Shown in pieces: positions 44,243 through 55,889 of a stretch of DNA of 64,000 bases. Location of the stretch: assembly GCF_904849725.1 (NCBI RefSeq), contig NC_058520.1, positions 322,845,186 through 322,909,185 of the forward strand, written 5' to 3'. The stretch is from Hordeum vulgare subsp. vulgare (lineage: Eukaryota > Streptophyta > Magnoliopsida > Poales > Poaceae). The position numbers were made by a program, and so were the translations under genes. The notes under the pieces are model-generated. The model searched no databases and was not told where the DNA came from. It saw only the letters and a list, made by a program, of their open reading frames with translations. Within the stretch, counting starts at the first letter, position 1. Each line of letters begins with the position of its first letter.

Positions 44243-44365
44243 CTTCTTTTCAGTACATGTACTTGTAACGATATCCATTCTTGCGACACGACGAGATGCG
44301 CTTATCCCTGACGAGGCCTTCGTGCCAAATCGAGGATAGGGTCGCATCTTGGGCGTGACATTGGC

Positions 44366-45440
44366 CCAGCAGCCCAGACAAGATAAATCGAGAACAATGG
44401 CTGCCCTCATGGTATTAATGACCCGCTTTTGCATGGGAGAAGACAGCTGGCTTGCATGCAGCTCCTAGAGAAACGACCCCGATACATCGGAAATCGGGAC
44501 AAGAATGGCAAGCCTAGGCATAACAAGCATAAGTGTTGAAACAAGAACAACATGAGTGATGCCGAGGACCCAACAATTCATGCAGGATTCACCAGCTCAC
44601 GGGATGGATCCCACAATAAATCCTACAAAGGGAACAAGGACAAGCCAAGCGTTCTGGACAAGATATTTGAAAACCCTACCAAATCCATGGCATCCCGGAT
44701 AAACCCTCCAATGACACCAATTGAAATTGTTGGGTCTTCATGCAGGGCAGCAAGGCCCTGGCCGATGATCCAAGAAAGGGCCAGTCCAGGAGCGGTGATG
44801 ACGAGGATGAACCTCGAGAGCCAAGCAACGCTGGACAAAAACAGTTTTCCTCCAAAGTAAAGGAAGTGACCATGATTTATGTGAGCCACATTCCTAGAAA
44901 AAGAGAGAAAACATGCACTTCGGGACGTTTACATCGTAGAGCGTGTAGCTCCGAGCCACACCCCCTGGATGGACATTACGATTACCTTCAATAAAAAGGA
45001 CCATCCGACTAGTATCCATCATGGCGGGTCAGCTGCCCTGGTTTTGGACCCCATTGTCAATGGGTTTCACCTTACCTGCGTACTTATGGATGTCAGAAGC
45101 AGTGTGAACCTGATATATGTGGACATGATTAGAAAGATGGGGATTGACTCATCATGGATCGTACCCAGCAAAACTAGGTTCAAGGGAGTGATACCCGACG
45201 TGGAGGCCCGATGCACATGCACCATTATACTACAAGTTGTCTTCATCTTACCCAACAACTTTCACTATGAAAACTTGATTTTTGATATTGTTCCTTTCTG
45301 CAACGTCTACCTTGCATTGCTTGGTCGTAATGCCTATGGCCACTTCAACGTGGTGCCGCACTATGCATGTCTTAAGCTCAATATGCCAAGACCCAATGGG
45401 ATCATCACCATTAATGGAAACACGGAGCGCTCCCTCTAGA
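44366..45440 (+). pseudogene. Element A gag end and aspartic protease
   Basis: Resumes the gag frame after solo LTR F (QQPRQDKSRTMAALMVLMTRFCMGEDSW) and decays through several stops and frame changes (44450-44970). The protease domain is open at 44969-45439: HHGGSAALVLDPIVNGFHLTCVLMDVRSSVNLIY at about 45020-45115, then FKGVIPDVEARCT and FDIVPFCNVYLALLGRNAYGHFNVVPHYACLKL. The expected active-site D-G-G-S-S reads D-V-R-S-S here, so the enzyme is likely dead. The C-terminal LLGR motif is kept. No RT follows before 46435. Confidence 0.75.
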
Positions 45441-46435
45441 CCAAGGAGCAAAGAGCAACGTATGCAGTCGATACCCAGAAAGTCAAATAAGAGGCATGAA
45501 AGGAATCTCGGCAAAATTTCAAGGGGTCTTGCAAATGCGTCCACATGGCCGCGGGCCGCACTCGCGTCCCTCCTAAATAGCGATACACGCTCCCCTGCCC
45601 CTACTACATAGTAGAAGACTATGTACCTCACGTACACAACTTCACGCTTAAAATTCTTTGGGGCATTAGGGAGTACAAAATTATATTACCAGGAGGTACA
45701 TCTCAGATGATATGAACACATCTGTATCTGGTGATCTATTCCATACATAAGGGCCCACCATAAAACCTTCTCGATAGCATCAAATTGCCAAACAATGACT
45801 TCAGCCTCCTGTGAGGCCCCGCCTCTCAAATGTCTTCGGTATCACAGGGGACGGCCGTATACATCAACCTTGAAATGGACAAGGCCTCACTAGTCAATAG
45901 ATCGAAGGCGCTGACATGCGGCGAGGGAGCAACAGGCCACAAGGCCCGATCACCTAAAACCCTATATTACACTCCCTATCTATCATATCTTTTCTTTTTT
46001 ACCATACTCTCTGTATCTCTTTTTGGCTTGGTCCTATAAATAATAAAACATACCTCTTTTAGGTCATTACATATCATTTTCGTGTTGTTTTCTATCTCAT
46101 AAATTGTCTAAGGTGGTTTTCCCCCACATATAGTAGAGTCCGGTTGTAGACCGGGGCTCCGAGTTATAGATGAGCCCATTTACAAGTCTGATGTTTGCTT
46201 GACATCTCGGATATTGTATTATATGCACATGTTTCGAATCGTGACTATGACCAATGATTGGGTCGCCCGACTCATGCGTTTGCCTCTTACATTCTGCTTT
46301 GTTTGTCTAAGAGTATAAAGGGAGAACCACTACGATTGTGCTTCCATCCTGGATGGTTAAGCACCGCACTAGAGAAAGCCAAAAATCTACCGTCACGATA
46401 AGTGCAAACAAGTGAAGCTATCTGAAGATAGTGCG
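45441..46435 (+). other. Element A 3' region before the G insertion
   Basis: About 1 kb with stop-rich remnants after the protease, including an isolated 69-codon frame at 45830-46039 with no known relatives that I recognise. Some T-rich sequence and ATAAATAATAAAA near 46036 could include a polyadenylation region. No RT or integrase motifs are seen. Confidence 0.5.
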
Positions 46436-48014
46436 TGCTAGCTCTTGAGCTTGCGGCGGTTTTCCCTTGAAGAGTAAAGGGTGAAGCAGCAAAGTAGATA
46501 AGTATTTCCCTCAGTTTGTTGAGAACCAAGGTATCAATCGAGTAGGAGGAACAAGCAAGGCTCCAATAGTAGTACCTGCACAAGCAATCAAACACTTGAA
46601 CACAACGCTATAAAGGGGTTGTCAATCACTTTAGAGTTATATGCAAGGATGAGATGTGATATAGATAGATATAAAATAGTGATAGATTTGAAAGTAATAC
46701 AAAACTAAATAAATTGCATCAAATATTTTTGGTATTTTTGGTTTATAGATCTGAAAATATAATATAGAAAATAGACCCGAGGGCGATAGGTTTCACTAGA
46801 GGCTTCTCTCATAAAGGAAAATAATACGATGGGTGATCAAATTACCGTCGAGCAACTTATAGAAAAGAAAATAATTATGAAGATATCCAAGGCAATGATT
46901 ATGCATATAGGCATCACGTCCATGTCAAGTAGACCGAAACGATTATGCGTCTACTACTATTACTCCACACATCGACCGAGTCCTGCCTGCATCTAGAGTA
47001 TTAAGTTCATGAAGAACAGAGTAACACATTAAGTAAGATGACTTGACGTAGTGGGATAAACTCAAGCAATATAATGAACACCCCATCTTTTTATCCTTGA
47101 TGGCAACAATGCAATACGTGCCTCGCTACCCCTTCTATCAATGGGTGAGGACACCGCAAGATTGAACCCAAAACTAAGCACTTCTCCCATTGAAATAATT
47201 ACCAATCTAGTTGGCCAAACCAAACAAATAATTCAAGGAGACTTGCAAAGATCTGAAATCATGCATATAAGAATTCAAAAGAGACTCAAATAATATTCAT
47301 GGATAATGTGAACATAAACTCACAATTCATTGGATCTCGACAAACACACCGCAAAAGAGTATTCATCGGATAGATCTCCATGAAGATCATGAAGAACATG
47401 GTATTGAAGATCAAAGAGAGAGAAGAAGCCATCTAGCTACTAGCTATGGACCTGTAGGTTTGTGGTAAACTACTCACACATGATTGGAGGGGCAATGGAG
47501 TTGATGTGGATGCCCTTCGTGATCAATTCCCTCTCCGACAGATTACTGAAAAAGGCTCCCAGATTGGATCTCTCAGGAACAGAGGATCCCGGCGGCGTCA
47601 AAGTATTTTCGTGCTCTTTTTGGCGATACGGGAATATTTGGGAATTTATAGGCCAAGACTTAGGGTTAGGAGACCTGTAGGGGCCCACAAGCCAGGGGGC
47701 GCGACCACCCCCCAGGGCGCACCGTGCAAGCTTGTGGCCTCCCGGAACTGCCTTGCCCCCTACTCCAAGTCTGTTGCGTGTCTTCTGGTCCAAGAAAAAT
47801 CTTTCCCGAGATTTTATCCATTTGGACTCCGTTTAATATTCCTTATCTACAATATTCAAAAACGTGAAAAAAAGAAACTGGGACTAGGCTCTATATTAAT
47901 AGGTTAGTCCCAAAAATAACATAAAACAACATATAAATGCATATAAAACATCTAAAATAGATAATATAATAGCATGGAACAATAAAAAATTATACATACG
48001 TTGGTGACGTATCA
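46436..48014 (-). repeat. Left (3') LTR of element G
   Basis: On the minus strand begins TGATACGTCACC (plus-strand end at 48014) and ends GCTAGCA. It matches 60870-62452 throughout. Confidence 0.87.
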
Positions 48015-48028
48015 AGCATCCCCAAGCT
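48015..48028 (-). other. Polypurine tract of element G
   Basis: The minus strand reads AGCTTGGGGATGCT before the LTR, identical to that of element E over this span. Confidence 0.8.
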
Positions 48029-48858
48029 TAATTCCTGCTCGTCCTCGAGTAGGTAAATGATAAAAACAAAGTTTTTGATTTGGAATGCTACCTAACATAT
48101 TTATCCATGTAATATTCTCTATTGTGGCATGAATATTCACATCCATAAGACTCAAAACAAAAGTCTATATTGACATAAAAACAATAATATTTCCAGAATA
48201 CTAATAAGGTAATTTCTTCCTTTCAAAATAGCATGGTCTTAGAAAGTTATCCCTACAAAATCATATGGTGTGGCTATTCTCCTCTTCACCACACAAAGTA
48301 TCTACATCATGCACAACCCCGATGAAAACCAATCAATTGTTTCAAACCTTTTATGTTCTCAAACCTTTTCAAGTCTCACGCAATACATGAGCGTGAGCCA
48401 TGGCTATAGCACTATAGGTGGAATAGAGTGTGGTAGAGGTTGCAAAAAGAAAGGAAGAAGATAGTCTCACATCAACTAGGCATATCAATGGGCTATGGAG
48501 ATGCCCATCAATAGATATTAATGTGAGTGAGTAGGGATTGCCATGCAACAAATGCACTAGAGCTATAAGTGTATGAAAGCTCAAAAAGAAAACTAAGTGG
48601 TTGTGCAAAAGATGTAATTCCACTAGTTATATGAAAGTGACAACATAGGAGACTCTCTATGAAGAACATGGTGGACTTTGTAGCACAAGTGTGGAAAAAG
48701 TTAGTAGCATTGTCCCTTCTGTCTTTCTCTCATTTTTTTTATTTTTTCTCTTTTTTTGGCGGGCTTATTTGGCCTCTTTTATTATATTTATGGGCTTCAC
48801 TGGCCTCTTCTATATTTTTCTAAAGTCCGGAGACTCATCCCAACTTGTGCGGGAATCA
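48029..48858 (-). other. 3' noncoding region of element G, first part
   Basis: No gene is seen. The stretch is similar to 31037-31900 of element E, for example the CATGAGCGTGAGCCATGG block at 48386 and 31396. The last five bases (AATCA) are the left target duplication of Copia element H. Confidence 0.7.
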
Positions 48859-50636
48859 TGTTGGCGAACGTTGCATGGGAAACAATTTTTTTCCTACGCA
48901 CACGAAGACCTATCATGGTGATGATCATCTATGAGAGGGAGATCGGATCTACATACCCTTGTAGATCGCTAAGAGGGAAGCGTTAAAAAATGTGATTAAT
49001 GTAGTGGAACATCTTCGCGATCCAAATCGCCGCCATCCCACGATCCGCCCCGATCTTGTACCGAACGGACGACACCTCCGCAGTCAGCACATGTATAGCT
49101 CGATGACGATCTCCGCCTTCTTGATCCAGCAAGATAGACGGGGAAGTAGATGAGTTCTCCGGCAGCGTGACAACACGCCGGTGGAGGTGGTGATCTATTC
49201 CTGCACGGCTTTGCCTAAGCACCGCAGAAATCAGATCTAGAGGAAGAACTACGAAGTAGAGGTTTAGGGTTGCACATGGCAAAGTTGTGTCTCAAAAACC
49301 CTAAAACCTCTAGTATATATAGGAGGAGGGAGGGGCTAGCCTTGAGGCTCAAGGATAGCCTCCTTGGCTTTGACCGAAGTGGAGGAGGGAGGAGTCCTCC
49401 TCCAATCCCAATTGGATTAGGACTCCTTCCTACATTTCCCACCTCTTTTGGATTTTCCACCTTTTTCCTCATGGGATTTCCTTGGATGACTTATCAGCCC
49501 ATTAAGCCTTATTGCGCATACAATAAACTCATGTGGACCCCTTGGGGCGTGGTGGGCCCACCTGGTGGGCCCCCGGTACCCATTCGTCACTCCCGGTACA
49601 CTGCCGGCAATGCCCAAAATTCTTCCGGAATCCAAATACCAAGTTCCTATATATCAATCTTTGTTTCCAGACCATTCCGGAAACCCTCATGACGTCCGAG
49701 ATCTCATCTGGGACTCCGAACAAAACATCAGTCACCAACACCTATAACTCAACTATACCGAAACGTCACCGAACCTTAAGTGTGCAGACCGTGTGGGTTC
49801 GAGAACTATGCAGACATGACCTGAGACACTCCCCGGTCAATATCCAATAGAGGGACCTGGATGTCCATATTGGATCCTACATATTCTTCGAAGATCTTAT
49901 CGGTTGAACCTCTATGCCAAGGATTCATATAATCCCGTACACCATTCCCTTTGTCCTTCGGTATGTTACTTGCCCGAGATTTGATCGTCGGTATCTCTAT
50001 ACCTATTTCAACCTCGTTACCGTCAAGTCTCTTTACTCGTTCCGTAATACAAGATCCCGTGACTAACTCTTTAGTCACATTGCTTGCAAGGCTTATATGT
50101 GATGTTGTATTATCGAACGGGCCCCGAGATACCTCTCTGTCACACGGAGTGACAAATCCCAGTCTTGATCCATGCTAACTCAACGGACACCTTAGGAGAT
50201 GCCTGTATAGTACCTTTATAGTCACCCAGTAACGTTGCGATGTTTGATACACACAAGGCATTCCCCCGGTGTCAGTGAGATACATGATCTCATGGTCATA
50301 GGAATAAATACTTAAAATGTAGAAAACAATAGCAACAAAATGACACGGTCAAATGCCACGTTTATAGTTTGGGTCTCATCCATCACATCATTCTCCCAAT
50401 GATGTTATCTTGTCATCAAGTGACAACACTTGTCTATGGTCAGGAAACCTTAACCATCCTTGATCAACAGGCTAGTCAACTAGAGGCTCACTAGGGACAC
50501 AGTTTTGTCTATATATCCACACATGCATTTATGTTGCCATTCAATACACTTATAGCATGGATAATAAACAATTATCTTCAAACAGGAAATATAATAATAA
50601 CTATTTTATTATTGCCTGTAGGGCATATTTCCAACA
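48859..50636 (-). repeat. Left (3') LTR of Copia element H
   Basis: Plus-strand ends are TGTTGGCGAACG and ATTTCCAACA. The open frame at 49270-49692 recurs in the other LTR (56301-56723), but only because the LTRs are copies; it lies antisense. Confidence 0.92.
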
Positions 50637-52540
50637 GTCTCCCAGTTGCACTAGAGTCAATAATCTAGTCTCACATTGCTATGTGATTTACATTGTAATG
50701 AATCTAACACCCATACAATTCTGGTGTTGATCATGCTTCGCTCGTGGAAGAGGTTTAGTCAGCGGATCTGCAACATTCAGATCTGTGTGCACTTTGCAAA
50801 TATTTATGTATTCCTCCTTGATGTAATCGCGGATGGCATTGAAGCGTCGTTTTATGTCTCTGGTCCTCTTGTGAAACCTTGGTCCTTGGCTAGAGCAATG
50901 GCACCAGTGTTGTCACAGAACAGATTGATTGGATCCAATGCACTTGGCACTACTCCAAGATCTGACATGAACTGCTTCATCCAGACACCCTCCTTAGCCG
51001 CCTCCGAGGCAGCAATGTACTCCGCTTTGCATGTAGAATCTTCTACGACGCTTTGCTTGAAACTTCACCAGCTTACCGCACCCCCATTGAGAATAAATAC
51101 GTGTTCGGTTTGTGACTTAGAGTCATCCAGATCAGTGTTAAAGCTTGCATCGACATAACCCTTTACGACGAGTTCTTCGTCACCTCCATAAACGAGAAAC
51201 ATTTCCTTAGTCCTTTTCACGTACTTCAGAATATTCTTGACCGTCGCCAGTGTTCCACTCCTGGATCACTTTGAAACCTGCCCGCCATGCTTATGGCCAG
51301 GCTGACGTCTGGTCTTGAGCAGAACATTGCATACATGATAGACCCTATGGCTGAAGCATAGGGGATGAAACTCATCTTTTCTCTATCTTCTGCAATTACT
51401 ATACATTGAGTCTTACTCAACTTTATACCTTGTAACACAGGCAACAACCCCTTCTTGGATTGTTCCATTTTGAACTTCAAGGTGTGTGCTTTGTGAAAGA
51501 GCTATTAGGCGTTTTGACCTATCTCTATAGATCTTAATGCCTAATATGTAAGCAGCTTCTCCTAGGTCTTTCATTGAAAAACTCTTATTCAAGTAATCCT
51601 TTACGCTTTCCAAGAACTCCACATTGTTTCCAATCAGCAATATGTCATCCGTATATAATATTAGAAATGCTACAGAGCTTCCACTCACTTTCTTGTAAAT
51701 ACAAGCTTCTCCAAAAACTTGTATAAACCCAAACGCCTTGATCACCTCATCAAAGCGTTGATTCCAACTCCGAGATACTTGCGCTAGTCCATAAATGGAT
51801 CGCTGGAGCCTCCATACTTTGTCAACATTCTCTGGATCGACCAAACCTTAGGGTTGCATCATATTCAACTCTTCCTTAAGAAACCCATTAAGGAACGCCG
51901 TTTTGACATCCATCTGCCAGATTTCATAATCGAGAAATGCAGCTATTGCTGACATGATTCAGACGGACTTAAGCATCGCTACGGGTGAGAATGTCTCATC
52001 ATAGCCAACTCCTTGAACTTGTGAAAAACCCTTTGCCACAAGTCGAGCTTTATAAACGGCCACGTTACCATCTGCATCCGTCTTCTTCTTAAAGATCCAT
52101 TTCTTCTGAATAGCCTTGCGATCTTCAGGTAATACTTCGAAAGTCCGCACTTTGTTTTCATACATAGATCCTATCTCAGATTTCATGGCCTCTAACCATC
52201 TGTTGGAATCTGGGCCCACCATTGCTTCTCCATAATTGGCAGGCTCATTGTTGTCCAGCAACATGATAGACAAGACAGGATTCCCGTACCACTCAGGAGC
52301 AGTATGCGCTCTTGTCGACCTGCAAGGTCTGATAGTAACTTGATCCGAAGCTTCATGATCATCATCATTAGCTTCCTCTTCAACTGGTGCTGCCTCGACA
52401 GAAATTTCTTTTTGCCCTGCACCACCATCTTGTTGAAGCAGAGGTTCCACAACCTCATCAAGTTCTATCTTCCTCCCACTTAATTCTTTCGAGAGAAACT
52501 CTTTCTCAAGAAAAACTCTGTTCATAGCGACTAACACTTT
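50637..52540 (-). pseudogene. Element H reverse transcriptase and RNase H
   Basis: The minus-strand RT (RVT_2 type) begins near 52500 with a low-complexity linker, then YGEAMVGPDSNRWLEAMKSEIGSM, WIFKKKTDADGNVAVYKARLVAKGFSQ and DETFSPVAMLKSV (to 51959). The MDVKTAFLNG stretch lies in 51845-51958 between stops. It continues at 51844 with VWRLQRSIYGLAQVSRSWNQRFDE and YTDD (51644-51655) in place of the usual YVDD, then MKDLGEAAYILGIKIYRD. RNase H follows at about 50700-51225 on the minus strand, with FCDNTGAIA-like and TDLNVADPLTKPL-like segments. At least three breaks occur. The domains copy RNA into DNA and remove the RNA template strand. Confidence 0.85.
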
Positions 52541-53475
52541 GCCCTCAGATCTGAGATAGAAGGTGTACGCAACTGTCTCTTTTGTGTAACTTATGAAGAC
52601 ACACTTTTCTGCTTTGGGTCTAGCTTTTTAGGATGAAGCTTTTTCACATAAGCATCGCATCCCTAAACTTTAAGAAACGACAACTTTGGCTTCTTGCCAT
52701 ACCATAGCTCATATGGTGTCATCTCAACGGATTTTGATAGTGCCCTATTTAAAGTGAATGCAGCTGTCTCTAATGCATAGCCCCAAAACGATAATGGAAA
52801 ATCGGTCACAAACATCATATATCACACCATATCTAATAAAGTACGATTATGACATTCGGACACACCATTACGCTATGGTGTTCCAGGCGGTGTCAACTGT
52901 GAATCAATTCCACATTTTCTTAAGTGAGCACCAAACTCGTAACTCAGATATTCACCCCCTCGATCAGATCGTAGGAACTCGATATTCTTGCTACAATGAT
53001 TTTCACCTTCACTCTAAAATTGTTTATACTTTTCAAATGTTTCAGACTTGTGCTTCATCAAGTAGATATAGCCATACCTACTCAAATCGTCGGTGAAGGT
53101 GAGAAAATAACGATATCCGCCACGCGCCTCCACACTCATTGGTCCGCACACATCAGTATGTATGATTTCCATCAAGTCACTTGCACGCTCCATTGTTCCA
53201 GAGAATGGAGTCTTAGTCATCTTGCCCATGAGGCATGGTTCACATGTGCCAAGTGATTCAAAATCAAGTGATTCCAAAAGCCGATCAGCATGGAGTTTCT
53301 TCACGCGCTTAACACCAATATGACCTAAGCGAGAGTGCCACAAGAAAGTGGCGCTATCATTGTTAACTCTACATCTTTTGGTCTCAATGTTATGGATATG
53401 AGTGTCATCACAATCGAGATTCAACATGAACAAACCCCTCACATTGGGTGCATGACCATAAAAGATATTACTCAT
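52541..53475 (-). pseudogene. Element H integrase
   Basis: GAG_pre-integrase region at 53230-53475 (TFLWHSRLGHIGVKRVKKLH, CEPCLMGKMTKTPF) with the H-H/C-C zinc-binding set. The catalytic core follows with the first Asp in IIHTDVCGPM and FTDDLSRYGYIYLM. After a stop at 53014 the remainder (52541-53013) can be followed in broken frames, including the GIDSQLTPPGTP region. It would insert the cDNA; it is inactive here. Confidence 0.8.
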
Positions 53476-53521
53476 ATAAATAGAACAACCATTATTCTCT
53501 GACTTAAAATGAGTAACTGTC

Positions 53522-54635
53522 TCACACTAAACAAGATCCAGATATAATGTTCATGCTCAACGCAGGCACTAAATAACAATTATTTAAGTTCATAACTAAT
53601 TCCGGTGGTAATTGAAGTGAGATCGTGCCGACGGCGATCGCATCAACCTTGGAACCATTTCCCACGCGCATCGTCACTTCATCCTTCGCCAGCCTTTGTT
53701 TATTACGCAACTCCTGTTTCGAGTTGCAGATGTGAGCAACAGAACAAGTATCTAATACCCAGGCACTACTATGAGAGATGGTTAGGTACACATCAATAAC
53801 ATGTATATCACATATACCTTGTTTGGCGTTGGCCACCTTATTAGTTGCGCTTCCAGTGACCAGTCCCCTTGCAATAATAGCACTCAGCTTCCGGCTTAGG
53901 TCCAGCCTTGGGTTTCTTCGTCGAAGGGGAAACAGTTTTGCCACTCTTCTTGGAGTTACCCTTCTTGCCTTTGCCGTTCTTCTTGAAACTAGTGGCCTTA
54001 TTGACCATCAACACTTGATGCTCTTTCTGGATTTCTGACTCAACAACTTTCAACATCGCAAATAGCTCGTCAGGTGACTTATTCATCCCTTGCCTGTTAT
54101 AGTTCAAAACAAAGCTCTTGTAGCTAGGTGGTAGTGATTGAAGAATTCTGTCAGTGATAGCTTCTTGCGGGAGAGCGATCCCCAGCTCAGCTAGATGGTT
54201 TGAGTACCCAAACATTTTGAGCACATGTTCGCTGACAGATGAATTCTCCTCCATTTTGCAAGCATAGAATTTATCGGAGGTCTCATACCTGTCGATCCGG
54301 GCATTCTTCTCAACGATAAACTTCAACTCCTGGAACATCTCACATGCTCCATGACGTTCAAAACATCGTTGAAGTCCTGGTTCTAAGCGATACAAAACTG
54401 CACATTGAACTAGTGAGTATTCATCCCTACGAGCTTGCCAAGCGTTCAAAACATCTTGGATAGCCGTAGCGGGTGGTTCATCTCCTAGCGCTGCATCAAT
54501 AACATAATTCTTTTGCCCAGCTTGAAGGATAAGCCTCAGATTTTGAGCCTAGTCTACAAAGTTGCTACCATCATCTTTCAACTTAGCTTTCTCTAGGAAC
54601 GTATTGAAATTCAGGGTTGCTACTACGCGAGCCAT
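53522..54635 (-). pseudogene. Element H gag and protease
   Basis: The start is the ATG at 54635 (MARVVATLNFNTFLEKAKLK); a TAG replaces tryptophan a few codons on. The gag (UBN2 type) runs to 53841: LNAWQARRDEYSLVQCAVLYRLEPGLQ, ITDRILQSLPPSYKSFV and a lysine-rich linker. The zinc knuckle CYYCKGTGHWKRN ends at a stop and its last cysteine is missing, apparently through a small deletion. The protease follows in another frame (53522-53820): SAWVLDTCSVAHICN has D-T-C where D-T-G is required, so it is inactive. Confidence 0.85.
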
Positions 54636-55889
54636 TGATCTACAACATAAATTTTTGCAAAGATTACTTAGACTATGTTCAAGACAATTTGAGTTTAGCT
54701 AATCATATTACTAATAAACTCCCACTCAAACAGACATCCCTCTAGTTATTTGAGTGTGGCATGATCCAAATTCACTAACTCAAGTCCGATCATCACGTGA
54801 GTTGTGTATAGTTTCAGTGGTGAACATCTCCATGTTGATCATATGTACCATATGATTCATGCTCGACCTTTCGGTCTCTTCTGTTTTGAGGCCATGTCTG
54901 TACATGCTAGGCTCGTCAAGTTTAACCCAAGTGTTCCACGTGTGCAACTGTTTTGCACCCGTTGAATGTGAACGTTGAGTCTATCACACCCGATCATCAC
55001 GTGGCGTCTCAAAACGACGAACTGTCGCAACGGTGCACAGTCGGGGAGAACAAAATTTTATCTTGAAATTTTAGTGAGGGATCACCTTATATAGCTACTA
55101 TCGTTCTAAGAAAAATAAGGTGCCTAAAAGGATTAACATCACATGGAAATCATAAGTGACATGATATGGCCATGATCTTGTGCTTCTTGATCTCCATCAC
55201 CAAAGCACCGACGTGTTCTTTATCGTCACCGGCGCCACACAAGGATCTCCATCATTGTGCCGCCATCGAGGTTGTTGTGCTATCTATGCTATTACTACTA
55301 AAGCTACTACCTAGCAATATAGTAACTGCATCTGCAAGCACAAACGTTAGTTTAAAGACAACCCTATGGCTCCTGCCGGTTGCCGTAGCATCGACGTGCA
55401 AGTCGATATTTAACTACTACAACATGATCATCTCATACATCCAATATATCATATCATGTCTTTGGCCATATCACATCACATGCATACCCTGCAAAAACAA
55501 GTTAGACGTCCTCTAATTTGTTGTTGCATGTTTTACGTGGCTGTTATGGGTATCTAGTATGATCACATCTTACTTACGCAAAGCCACAACGGTGATATGC
55601 AAATTGTGATTTAACCTTCTCCAAGGACCGCCTCGGTAAAATCCGTTTCAATTGAAGTTGAAGAAACAGACACCCACCAGTCATCTTTATGTAACAAGTT
55701 GCATGTTATTCGATGAAACCGGTCTCTCATAAGCGTACGAGTAAGGTTGATCCGGGCTGCTTCAGTCCAACAATACCGCTGAATCAAGAAAATACTAAGG
55801 AGGGCAGCAAATTGAACATCAACGCCCACAAACTCTTTTGTGTTCTACTCGAGATATCATCTACGCATGAACCTAGCTCATGATGCCAC
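54636..55889 (-). other. 5' untranslated region of element H with primer site
   Basis: About 1.25 kb between the LTR and gag, without coding sequence, as is usual for BARE/Angela elements, where this leader carries the packaging and dimerisation signals. The primer site on the minus strand, TGGCATCATGAGCTAGG (55872-55888), is a mutated form of the initiator-Met site. Confidence 0.75.

Larger units (their letters stand above)
39474..44360 (+). mobile_element. Element F: 4.9 kb solo LTR
   Basis: Starts TGTGACAGCCC, ends GGGCGTGACA and is flanked by a perfect 5-bp duplication TTGGC (39469-39473 and 44361-44365). Removing it rejoins the gag frame of element A. I find no internal direct terminal repeat, primer site or polypurine tract, so the 4887 bp are best read as one very long LTR left after LTR-LTR recombination. 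It contains a TATA box (40036-40045), a GC-rich leader (40130-40780), a T-rich intron-like stretch after 40790, a (TTC)6 run and a (TA)12 run. Its orientation is set by the TATA box. The family is not identified. Confidence 0.8.

Noticed and set aside
39474..44360. Reading the 4.9 kb block as a DNA transposon, since its ends (TGTGACAGCCC and the inverse of GGGCGTGACA) are nearly inverted
   Set aside because: The ends are TG...CA with a 5-bp duplication, typical of LTRs, and no transposase-like frame lies within. A solo LTR is the simpler reading, though an internal search for a second LTR boundary would settle it.
49270..49692. 140-codon plus-strand frame repeated at 56301-56723
   Set aside because: Its apparent conservation is only because both lie in the two LTRs of Copia element H, antisense to its transcription.
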